This document shows positions 1 to 7,084 of a DNA stretch of 11,327 nt, piece by piece. The position numbers were made by a program, and so were the translations under genes. The DNA comes from an uncultured Clostridium sp. (GTDB lineage: Bacteria; Bacillota; Clostridia; Lachnospirales; Lachnospiraceae). Location of the stretch: NCBI GenBank assembly GCA_902464345.1, contig CABQJA010000060.1:1-11327 (forward strand), written 5' to 3'. The stretch's first letter is position 1. Every line of letters begins with the position of its first letter. The notes beneath the pieces are model-generated. The model worked only from the letters and a program-made list of their open reading frames with translations. It was not told the DNA's origin and did no database searches.

Positions 1-664
1 GCTTATAGTACAGAATATCCCGGTATGCCATGATCACAGATGTCATCGGATTCAGCTTCAGAACCCACTGCAGATTCTCCGGTACCATGGTCTCCGGATA
101 CATGACCGGTGTCAGATACATCCAGGCCATTGTAATAATTCCCAGAATGTACTCCAGATCCCGGAAATAAACAGTCAATGCGGAAGATAATAACGCAAAT
201 CCCAGAGCAAGGAAATACTCTACGATCATAATAATCGGAAGAAACAGCAATGCTACCGGATTAACACCGATTCCGGATATAAATAATGCCGCAAAGATGA
301 CAATAAAGCAAAACAGCATATTAATAAATCCACTGGTTACCACCGAAATCGGAAGAACCTCCCGCGGGAAATAAATCTTTTTCACCATATCCTTGGAGCT
401 TAAGATACTGCTGGCTCCTCCGGTTACAGAGGTGCTGAAAAAGATCCATGGCACCAGTCCCACAAACAGATAGATGTAATATTTCTCAATCCCGTTTTTC
501 ATGATCACCGAAAACACCATGGTATACACAACCAGCTGCAAAAGCGGATTTACAAACGTCCACAGGAATCCAAGCACGGATCCCTTATATCTGCCTCGCA
601 AATCTCTTCGTACCAGTCCTACTATCATTTCTCTGTATGCATATAATTCTTTTATTGCTTTCAT
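1..664 (-). CDS. Polysaccharide ABC exporter permease (Wzm/TagG-like, ABC-2 family), C-terminus cut by window edge
   Basis: This is an integral membrane permease that would pair with an ATPase to export a lipid-linked surface polysaccharide or teichoic-acid-like polymer. The visible 221 residues begin MKAIKELYAYREMIVGLVRR, and a cytosolic amphipathic start followed by RDLRGRYKGSVLGFLW is typical of the Wzm/TagG/RfbA family. Several hydrophobic segments follow (for example around FVNPLLQLVVYTMVFSVI, IYLFVGLVPWIFF, INMLFCFIVIFAALF and the stretch before SSALTVYFRDLEYIL), then the family-typical YLTPVMYP and the LNPMTSVIMAYRD near the edge. Family members have about 260 residues, so some 40 are missing. 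The start at 664 is supported by an AAAGG ribosome binding site and an upstream TATAAT promoter. The ATPase partner would be expected beyond the left edge. The transported glycan cannot be told from this sequence. Confidence 0.93.
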   Translation of the reverse strand, partial: MKAIKELYAYREMIVGLVRRDLRGRYKGSVLGFLWTFVNPLLQLVVYTMVFSVIMKNGIEKYYIYLFVGLVPWIFFSTSVTGGASSILSSKDMVKKIYFPREVLPISVVTSGFINMLFCFIVIFAALFISGIGVNPVALLFLPIIMIVEYFLALGFALLSSALTVYFRDLEYILGIITMAWMYLTPVMYPETMVPENLQWVLKLNPMTSVIMAYRDILYYK

Positions 665-702
665 ATTATCTGCCTTTCGTGTTCTATTGCATAATCTTCA
701 TT

Positions 703-731
703 ATTATACCTTAGATATTTCAGAAATACAA
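703..731 (-). promoter_or_regulatory. Sigma-A-like promoter of the ABC exporter permease
   Basis: On the minus strand a perfect TATAAT (703-708) sits exactly 17 bases after TTGTAT (726-731), which matches the -35 consensus at only three of six positions. It predicts a start near 696 and a leader of about 30 bases before the ATG at 664. An inverted repeat, TATTTCAGAAATA (716-728), covers most of the spacer and part of the -35, as an operator might. This suggests the exporter is transcribed separately from the secreted enzymes upstream, although I see no terminator between 665 and 740, so read-through is possible. Confidence 0.6.
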
Positions 732-740
732 CTAAAGCAT

Positions 741-2828
741 TTATAAACCAAAGCCGCGGATAATTTTCTGAAATTCCTCACAGCCCGCAAATGTTTTCAC
801 GATTGTTTTCCGGCTTTCTCCTTTGTCCAAACGTGCCACCCAGTAATCAAGTCCCGGTTTATCATATTCCCGTCCCATAAATGCACGGTAAAGAACCTTT
901 ACAAATTCTGTATTATTTAACTTCTTGTCTGTAAACTCCGGCACAAAGAAGAAGCATTCTGCCACCTGAACCGGAGTTCTCTGCTTTGACCGGATCTCCT
1001 GTACCCAATACTTCATACCGGCAGGTTCTGCTTCTCTGCCCAATGCCTCCGTATATAACCGGGATACATATTCCTCGGTCTTCGTATATTTCCGGACCGT
1101 TATCTTGCAGGTCGCCTTCTGTCCGCTTCCATCCTTTGTGGTACAGGTGATCGTAACGGTTCCGGGTGACTTTGCTGTTACTTTGCCACTGCTGCTCACG
1201 GTTGCAATCTTCGTATTGGAGGATTTCCATGTCACAGCCTTATTTGCCGCATTGGAGGGTGTGACTGTCGCCTTCAATGCCAGTGTTTCGTTTTTCATCA
1301 GAGTGGCACCGGTTTTATTCAGTGTCACCTTGGATACTTTAATTACAACATCATCTGTATATGCCTTGATCCGGCAGTTTTCATTTCCACCATCGGCTGA
1401 TATATCCGTCCAGCCGGTTCCGTTTGGACTGACAAAGCTTTGTCCGGCCTCTGATACCGAAACATTCTCATACCAGGATCCGGAGGTGGAAACATCCACC
1501 GGAATCCGCCCGGTCTCTCCACTGCTCGTCAGCTGCTTTATGACCACCGAAAAGCTCTCGCCCTTTCCCAGTATGATCGGCTTGTCCAATACAACGGTAT
1601 GAAACCCTGCATAGGTCTGGTCCGCCCTCTGCATCAGCATCAGCGTACCGGAAGACGGATTATCGGCGGTACAGTTCTTATATATCAGGATCGTACACTG
1701 ATACAGGGCATCTGCTGTATAAAATCCCACCGCTTTCAAGCTCTGGGAGGATGTTGTCACATAGCGGTTGGCCTGATACTGATATTTCCAGGAGCTTCTG
1801 TACTCATAATTCACGACTCCGCCATCATACTGATAGTTATGATCATAATTATCGGCACTGCCATATTCATAAAAATATGCATTACTGTTTAACAGTGCCG
1901 TATCTTCATAGGATATCCAGAAATATCCATCCTTACTCCAGTTCGACCCCCAGCTGTTCTTGCAATACCATGCACCGTCCGAATCCGGCTTATGTTCTCC
2001 GAAGTTTTCCCGGCTGTAGGTATCATCCCATCCGATGATCGTAATAGCATGATTGGTAATGGTTTGATTCGGGCAATATACGGCAACCGGTTCACTGGTT
2101 TCAAGGCTATTCTGCATACCGGTACTGTAATATTCGTCAGCACTGTAATACGAGCTTCCGCAGGCTCCGTACTCCTGTATCAGCTGCTTTACAATCGTCC
2201 GATCCTTCATGGATACCCAGTATGAATTCTCCAGATGATAGGCATCCTGCCCGTATGCCACTGTATCCGGCAGGGTTGCGTTCGGATTCTTCAATACGGT
2301 AGTATACGGTGCCCTCGCTTCCTCGGTCAGCCCCTGCCAGTTCGCTACCCGTCTGGTCGCCAGCTCCTGGTTACCACCGGAATTCAGATAGGACGTTCCC
2401 CCGGTCTCTGCCGTAAAGGAGTCACCGGCGGTTCCTCCCATCGGATCCGTAACTGTATGCGACAGGAAATATGCCAACTGCCACTCTGACAGATCCGTAT
2501 CCGCTGTTCCGAGTCCCTGCTTATAGATACTGGCCTCGGATGCACCGATAAAAGCAAATGCCCAGCAGGTTCCATATGGATTCTGATTCTTTACAGAGGT
2601 GATATAGGGAGATACATAAGATGTCGGTACCGCCGTCTCTGCAGATAATGTCGCACATTCATATTCATCCCCGGCCTCCTGAATACTGCTGACCGGTTCC
2701 TCGCCGGTTCCCTGATAGGTCAGTATCGGCAATGTCGAAGACTCTGTCTCTTCTGCCTGCACATACGGCATCCCTGACTGTAACAGCAGTACCAGAATCA
2801 GGGCACCTGTCCATATCTGTTTTCTCAC
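741..2828 (-). CDS. Secreted papain-family (C1) cysteine peptidase with Big_2 and C-terminal DUF4214 (695 aa)
   Basis: This is an extracellular cysteine endopeptidase. With the GTG start at 2828, residues 1-25 form a signal peptide (hydrophobic core ILVLLLQSGM, probable cleavage after VQA). The C1 domain spans about 70-315: Gln82 (oxyanion hole) and Cys88 in NQNPYGTCWAF, His260 in TNHAITIIGWDD and Asn291 in KNSWGSNW make a complete catalytic set. Residues about 330-490 resemble the lectin-like beta domain found after bacterial C1 peptidases. A Big_2 Ig-like domain (about 495-579) and the paired DUF4214 module (about 582-695) follow. The pro-region is short, about 45 residues. GTG was chosen over a start further upstream because AAGAGGTGAT lies 5 bases before it and the encoded signal peptide becomes compact. 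It follows the GH5 gene after 35 bp, so it is probably the last gene of that operon. Substrate unknown. Confidence 0.92.
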   Translation of the reverse strand: MRKQIWTGALILVLLLQSGMPYVQAEETESSTLPILTYQGTGEEPVSSIQEAGDEYECATLSAETAVPTSYVSPYITSVKNQNPYGTCWAFAFIGASEASIYKQGLGTADTDLSEWQLAYFLSHTVTDPMGGTAGDSFTAETGGTSYLNSGGNQELATRRVANWQGLTEEARAPYTTVLKNPNATLPDTVAYGQDAYHLENSYWVSMKDRTIVKQLIQEYGACGSSYYSADEYYSTGMQNSLETSEPVAVYCPNQTITNHAITIIGWDDTYSRENFGEHKPDSDGAWYCKNSWGSNWSKDGYFWISYEDTALLNSNAYFYEYGSADNYDHNYQYDGGVVNYEYRSSWKYQYQANRYVTTSSQSLKAVGFYTADALYQCTILIYKNCTADNPSSGTLMLMQRADQTYAGFHTVVLDKPIILGKGESFSVVIKQLTSSGETGRIPVDVSTSGSWYENVSVSEAGQSFVSPNGTGWTDISADGGNENCRIKAYTDDVVIKVSKVTLNKTGATLMKNETLALKATVTPSNAANKAVTWKSSNTKIATVSSSGKVTAKSPGTVTITCTTKDGSGQKATCKITVRKYTKTEEYVSRLYTEALGREAEPAGMKYWVQEIRSKQRTPVQVAECFFFVPEFTDKKLNNTEFVKVLYRAFMGREYDKPGLDYWVARLDKGESRKTIVKTFAGCEEFQKIIRGFGL

Positions 2829-2831
2829 TCT

Positions 2832-2841
2832 ATCACCTCTT
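2832..2841 (-). promoter_or_regulatory. Ribosome binding site that fixes the GTG start of the C1 peptidase gene
   Basis: The minus strand reads AAGAGGTGAT, then five bases, then GTG at 2828. The match to the 16S anti-Shine-Dalgarno is strong. The in-frame alternative start at 2906 lies inside the preceding GH5 gene and would add 26 mostly charged residues before the signal peptide, which is implausible. Confidence 0.75.
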
Positions 2842-2863
2842 TTGTGCCTTTTTGTATCTCTTC

Positions 2864-5104
2864 CTATAATCCGAAGCTCTTTACAATATTCTGAAACTCC
2901 GGACAACCTGCAAAGGACTTCAGAACCGTCTTCCGGCTCTCGCCCTTATTCAATCTTCCGACCCAGTAATTCAAACCGGCCTGATCGTATTCTCTTCCCA
3001 TAAAGGTACGGTAAAGCACCTTCACATACTCGGTATTGCTTAATCGCTTATTTGTGAACTCCGGTGCAAAGAAAAACTCCTCCGCCACTGCAACCGGTGT
3101 CCGACGTTTACTCTGAATCTCCTGTGTCCAGTACCGGAGTCCGGCCTCTTCTGCGGTTCTTCCCAGTGCCTTTGTATAAATCCTTGCCACATATGCCTCT
3201 GTATTTGAGTACACCCGTATCTTACAGGTTGCCTTCTTGCCACTGCCATCCTTCGCCTTACAGGTGATCGTGACGGTTCCGGATGCTTTTGCGGTTATCT
3301 TACCGGTACTGCTTACGGTTGCGATCTTTGTATTGGACGAGCTCCATGTAACAGCCTTATTGGTTGCATTGCCCGATGTGACCGTTGCCTTTAAGGTCAG
3401 AGTCTGTCCCTGTGTCAACGTTGCACTTGTTTTATTCAGTGTGATCTTCGTTACCTTGACAGTCGGGTTGACCGGTGTTGCCGGATTTGTAACAGTGACC
3501 TTACAGGTCGCCTTCTGTCCGCTGCCGTCTGTTGCCGCACAGGTAATCGTTGCACTGCCTGCTGCCACTCCTGTAACAACACCGGTACTGCTTACCTTCG
3601 CAACATTTTCGTTTGAAGTGCTGTACTTCACTGTTTTATTTGTTGCATTGTCCGGACTGACTGTTGCAGTCAATGTAACCGTCTTGCCCTTTTCAATGCT
3701 TGCACTTGTTTTATTTAATGTGATCTTCGTTACCTTGACAGTCGGGTTGACCGGTGTTGCCGGATTCGTAACTGTGACCTTACAGGTCGCCTTCTGTCCG
3801 CTGCCGTCTGTTGCCGCACAGGTAATCGTTGCACTGCCTGCTGCCACTCCTGTAACAACACCGGTACTGCTTACCTTCGCAACATTTTCGTTTGAAGTGC
3901 TGTACTTCACTGTTTTATTTGTTGCATTGTCCGGACTGACTGTTGCAGTCAATGTAACCGTCTTGCCCTTTTCAATGCTTGCACTTGTTTTATTTAATGT
4001 GATCTTCGTTACCTTGACAGTCGGATTGACCGGATCCGTCGGGAATACTTCCTTTCTTGCCAGATACCGGCTCTTGATATAACGTCCGGCGTCTGTCAGT
4101 TCACTGTCTGTCCAGCCGGAGGTCTTACTGCAGGAGGATGCGATCAGTGATGCAGTTTCCGCCTTATTGCTTAAGCTCCATACAAAATATCCGATCTTAT
4201 AGCCATCCAGTTTATTCAACCACACATCTGCCTGATTGGTATCAATGGCGCCATCACCGCTTGCCGCAGACAATCCGAATTCCGAAACCAGAACCGGAAG
4301 TCCCTTGGACACTGCATAATCTACCTTCGCCGGCAGATACTGTGTATGCGATGCCTCTGCACAGTAAAAATGCAATGTGTACACCAGATTGCTGTATCCC
4401 GTCAACGGAGAATCCGCCACTTCATTCGTATGCCCCCACATACCAAGCTGTGACCAGCTTGGGGTTCCTACAATGATAATCGCATCCGGATCATTCGCCC
4501 GGATGATCGGAATGATCTGATTTGCATAGCTCTTGATGTCATCCCAGCTACAATTGTTCGGCTCATTGCAGATCTCATATAATACATTATTATAATCCTT
4601 ATAGGTGGCAGAAGTCTCATTCCAGAAGGTCTTCGCCTGCTCCAGATAGGTCAGTGGATTCTGATCATTTAAGACATGCCAGTCAATGATCGCATACATG
4701 CCCAGATTCTTCGCCGCATCAACTCCGGTCCGGAGAAGTCCCTTTAATTCTGTCTGGTTTCCGCCGGTACAATATCCATTGTACTCTGAAGTATACATGG
4801 CCAGACGGATTGCATTCGCTCCCCATTCATCCCGGATCGTCTGAAATGCTGCCTGATTCACATATGGCTTTCCTACATCCCAGTTAATTCCGTGCGTACT
4901 CACACCGCGCAGCTGAAATGCCTGTCCGTTCTGATCCACGATCTGTGTCCCGTTTACAGCCAGCTGTCCGTGTACCTGTAACGCGGTCTGTGTATCCGCT
5001 GCATATGTCTTTTCTCCGAGCGGCTGTATCACGCATCCGGAGATCAGAACCGCCAGTGTTAACAGAAAGGCAAGCAGCCTCTCTCTCATTGTTCTACTCT
5101 TCAT
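2864..5104 (-). CDS. Secreted GH5 endoglucanase-type enzyme with three Big_2 domains and C-terminal DUF4214 (746 aa)
   Basis: This is a predicted extracellular beta-1,4-glycanase of glycoside hydrolase family 5, closest in look to the bacterial endoglucanase group (GH5_2). After an N-terminal signal (residues 1-35), the TIM-barrel domain covers about 43-350. Arg100, His143 in DWHVLND, acid/base Glu181 in EICNEPNN, His245/Tyr247 in LHFY, nucleophile Glu275 in VLVSEFGLS and Trp309 are all present, so it should be active. Three Big_2 domains follow (about 361-453, 454-546, 547-632); the first two are identical in sequence, and each contains a Cys pair near its end. The terminal 114 residues are DUF4214. 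No carbohydrate-binding module is recognised. The start has AGGAGGAG six bases upstream. The signal contains ISGC (Cys24), a possible lipobox, as well as a signal peptidase I site after TYA. It lies 23 bp after a paralogous GH5 gene. Confidence 0.93.
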   Translation of the reverse strand: MKSRTMRERLLAFLLTLAVLISGCVIQPLGEKTYAADTQTALQVHGQLAVNGTQIVDQNGQAFQLRGVSTHGINWDVGKPYVNQAAFQTIRDEWGANAIRLAMYTSEYNGYCTGGNQTELKGLLRTGVDAAKNLGMYAIIDWHVLNDQNPLTYLEQAKTFWNETSATYKDYNNVLYEICNEPNNCSWDDIKSYANQIIPIIRANDPDAIIIVGTPSWSQLGMWGHTNEVADSPLTGYSNLVYTLHFYCAEASHTQYLPAKVDYAVSKGLPVLVSEFGLSAASGDGAIDTNQADVWLNKLDGYKIGYFVWSLSNKAETASLIASSCSKTSGWTDSELTDAGRYIKSRYLARKEVFPTDPVNPTVKVTKITLNKTSASIEKGKTVTLTATVSPDNATNKTVKYSTSNENVAKVSSTGVVTGVAAGSATITCAATDGSGQKATCKVTVTNPATPVNPTVKVTKITLNKTSASIEKGKTVTLTATVSPDNATNKTVKYSTSNENVAKVSSTGVVTGVAAGSATITCAATDGSGQKATCKVTVTNPATPVNPTVKVTKITLNKTSATLTQGQTLTLKATVTSGNATNKAVTWSSSNTKIATVSSTGKITAKASGTVTITCKAKDGSGKKATCKIRVYSNTEAYVARIYTKALGRTAEEAGLRYWTQEIQSKRRTPVAVAEEFFFAPEFTNKRLSNTEYVKVLYRTFMGREYDQAGLNYWVGRLNKGESRKTVLKSFAGCPEFQNIVKSFGL
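3441..3998 (-). repeat. Two tandem 279-bp repeats encoding identical Big_2 domains
   Basis: Copies at 3441-3719 and 3720-3998 follow directly on one another, and a partial third copy runs from 3999 to about 4033. By eye I find only two substitutions between the two full copies, both silent, near 3487/3766 and 3494/3773. The unit is 93 codons, exactly one Big_2 domain plus linker, so gain or loss of a unit keeps the frame. The third Big_2 of this protein is clearly diverged from these two. Confidence 0.95.
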
Positions 5105-5127
5105 ATGTCTCCTCCTGTAACCTTTCC

Positions 5128-6936
5128 CTACAAGCCAAAGCTCTTTACGATGTTCTGGAACTCCGGACAGCCTGCAAAGGACTTCAGGACTGATTTCCGG
5201 CTTTCTCCGCTATTCAATCTGTTTACCCAGTAATTTAATCCGGCCTTATCATACTCTCTTCCCATAAAGGTCCGATAAAGTACCTTGACATACTCGGTAT
5301 TGCTTAAATGTTTTTTCTCAAATTCCGGAGAACAGATAAAGCATTCCGCTGCCTTTACCGGAGTCGTGGCCTTCCCCTGAATCGCACCACACCAATAGTT
5401 CAGGCCATCCGGCTCTCCGCTCCGTCCGAGAGAGGTCTGATATAAACGGTTTACATACTTGGTCAGATTGACATTCTTATCTCTTGCCTGCTTCAAATTG
5501 ATCGTACCACGCTCTATGCCATAGGAGTCACAGATCTGAAGATATTCCTTAGAATCAACAAACCCCTTAAATACATATTCTCTGGATACGCCCTGCTGCA
5601 GTAATCCGGTCCAGTAATTTAATCCCTCTGCATCTGAATTCCGGTTCATATATACTTTGTAGAGCATCTCTACGAAATCCTTATCCAATGTCTTTTTTGC
5701 CGTATATTCCGGACTGAATACGAATCCATATCCAACCTCGGCACCGGTCTTTCTCCGATTACACAGCTCTGCTTTCCAGTATGCCTTACCGGAGCTCTCC
5801 GGTTTCCGGCCCAGCACCAGCTTATACAATCTGGTTACGAATGCGTCTACCTGCTTTTCATCCACCGGCTTTACTTCGATTACTTCCCGCCTTGCCTGAT
5901 ACCGGCTGCGGATGTAGCGTCCGGCATCGGTCAGCTCTCCTTCGCTCCATCCGGAAGTCTTGCCACAGCCGGATGAGATCAGGGCAGAGCTTTCTGCCTT
6001 ATTACTTAAACTCCATGCAAAATATCCGATCTTATAACCATCCAGCTTATTCAGCCACACATCTGCCTGATTGGTATCGATCGCTCCATCACCACTTGCC
6101 GCAGATAATCCGAACTCTGACACCAGAATCGGAAGCCCCTTGGATACTGCATAATCTACCTTTGCCGGCAGATACTGGCTATGAGAAGCCTCTGCGCAGT
6201 AAAAATGCAGTGTATATACCAGATTGTTATATCCGGTTAACGGAGAATCCGCCACTTCATTCGTGTGTCCCCACATACCAAGCTGTGACCAGGTCGGGGT
6301 TCCTACAATGATAATGGCATCCGGATCATTTGCCCGGATGATCGGAATGATCTGATTCGCATAACTCTTAATATCATCCCAGCTGCAGTTATTCGGCTCA
6401 TTGCAGATCTCATACAATACATTGTTATAATCCTTATAGGTGGCAGAGGTTTCACTCCAGAATCCCTTCGCCTGTTCCAGGTACGTCAGCGGATTCTGAT
6501 CATTTAAGACATGCCAGTCAATGATCGCATACATACCAAGATTCTTTGCCGCATCCACTCCGGTTCTAAGAAGCCCCTTTAATTCTGCCTGATTGCCTCC
6601 GGTACAATAGCCGTTATATTCGGCAGTATACATAGCCAGACGGATTGCATTTGCTCCCCAGTCATCCCGAAGTGTCTGGAAAGCCGCCTGATTCACATAC
6701 GATCTTCCTACATCCCAGTTGATTCCGTGCGTACTCACACCCCGCAGCTGGAATGCCTGTCCTTTCTGATCCACGATCTGTGTTCCACTTACAGATAGCT
6801 GTCCATGTGCCTGAACCGGTGTTAATGTCTCTGCATACACCTGCTCTCCGGAAGTCAGCACAATACTCCCGGAAACTAAGACTGCAATTGCCAGAAGCCA
6901 TGCCAGCAGTCTCGTTTTGATTGTTTTTACTTTCAT
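5128..6936 (-). CDS. Secreted GH5 endoglucanase-type enzyme with two paired DUF4214 units (602 aa)
   Basis: This is a predicted extracellular GH5 beta-glycanase, about nine in ten residues identical over the catalytic domain to the enzyme of the next gene. A signal peptide (1-35, cleavage after VYA) precedes the barrel at about 42-350, with Arg99, His142, acid/base Glu180 in EICNEP, nucleophile Glu274 in LVSEFGLS and Trp308. There is no Big_2 domain; two DUF4214 pairs follow at about 362-475 and 490-602, each made of two half-repeats of the form LYxxxLGRxxxxxGxxYW. Only the terminal pair has the conserved Cys (590) and the FGL end. The start at 6936 was chosen because AGGAGGAGGAAACA precedes it and the signal peptide begins MKVKTIKTRLLAW. 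In-frame upstream codons run through a terminator hairpin and a promoter and are not coding. First gene of the GH5-GH5-peptidase operon. Confidence 0.93.
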   Translation of the reverse strand: MKVKTIKTRLLAWLLAIAVLVSGSIVLTSGEQVYAETLTPVQAHGQLSVSGTQIVDQKGQAFQLRGVSTHGINWDVGRSYVNQAAFQTLRDDWGANAIRLAMYTAEYNGYCTGGNQAELKGLLRTGVDAAKNLGMYAIIDWHVLNDQNPLTYLEQAKGFWSETSATYKDYNNVLYEICNEPNNCSWDDIKSYANQIIPIIRANDPDAIIIVGTPTWSQLGMWGHTNEVADSPLTGYNNLVYTLHFYCAEASHSQYLPAKVDYAVSKGLPILVSEFGLSAASGDGAIDTNQADVWLNKLDGYKIGYFAWSLSNKAESSALISSGCGKTSGWSEGELTDAGRYIRSRYQARREVIEVKPVDEKQVDAFVTRLYKLVLGRKPESSGKAYWKAELCNRRKTGAEVGYGFVFSPEYTAKKTLDKDFVEMLYKVYMNRNSDAEGLNYWTGLLQQGVSREYVFKGFVDSKEYLQICDSYGIERGTINLKQARDKNVNLTKYVNRLYQTSLGRSGEPDGLNYWCGAIQGKATTPVKAAECFICSPEFEKKHLSNTEYVKVLYRTFMGREYDKAGLNYWVNRLNSGESRKSVLKSFAGCPEFQNIVKSFGL

Positions 6937-6985
6937 TGTTTCCTCCTCCTGTAACCCTGTACCTGTGATCAATATCCTGTTATTT

Positions 6986-7014
6986 ATTCTACATGAATCC
7001 CCCTGAAATAACAA
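6986..7014 (-). promoter_or_regulatory. Sigma-A-like promoter of the GH5-GH5-peptidase operon
   Basis: On the minus strand TTGTTA (7009-7014, four of six consensus positions) is followed after exactly 17 bases by TAGAAT (6986-6991, five of six). The predicted start near 6979 gives a leader of about 43 bases. The -35 box falls in the U-tract side of the terminator of the preceding gene, so the two signals are packed together. Confidence 0.6.
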
Positions 7015-7042
7015 CAGCGTGAAGGAAAAAACCTTCACGCTG
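7015..7042 (-). terminator. Rho-independent terminator after the T/E-rich C1 peptidase gene
   Basis: A perfect 11-bp stem, CAGCGTGAAGG with its complement, encloses a six-base loop (TTTTTT on the minus strand). It is followed on that strand by the moderately T-rich TTGTTATTT. It lies 42 bases past the stop codon at 7085. The loop itself is homopolymeric, and the downstream U-tract is interrupted, so efficiency may be partial. Confidence 0.8.
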
Positions 7043-7084
7043 CATATCACTTATTTCAATAAATACGGAATCAATGTCATTTGA

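Noticed and set aside
501..746. Plus-strand open frame crossing the exporter promoter
   Set aside because: It runs antisense to a clearly real permease gene and its promoter, without family resemblance.
1105..1602. 165-codon plus-strand open frame
   Set aside because: It is antisense to the Big_2 and lectin-like parts of the C1 peptidase gene, with a composition like the other antisense Big_2 readings.
3237..4082. 281-codon plus-strand open frame with hydrophobic repeats
   Set aside because: It is the antisense reading of the Big_2-coding region; its repeats mirror the tandem Big_2 repeats, and it has no ribosome binding site.
6937..7050. 38-codon upstream extension of the first GH5 gene
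   Set aside because: It would translate through the terminator hairpin and promoter, and the ATG at 6936 has an excellent ribosome binding site followed by a standard signal peptide.
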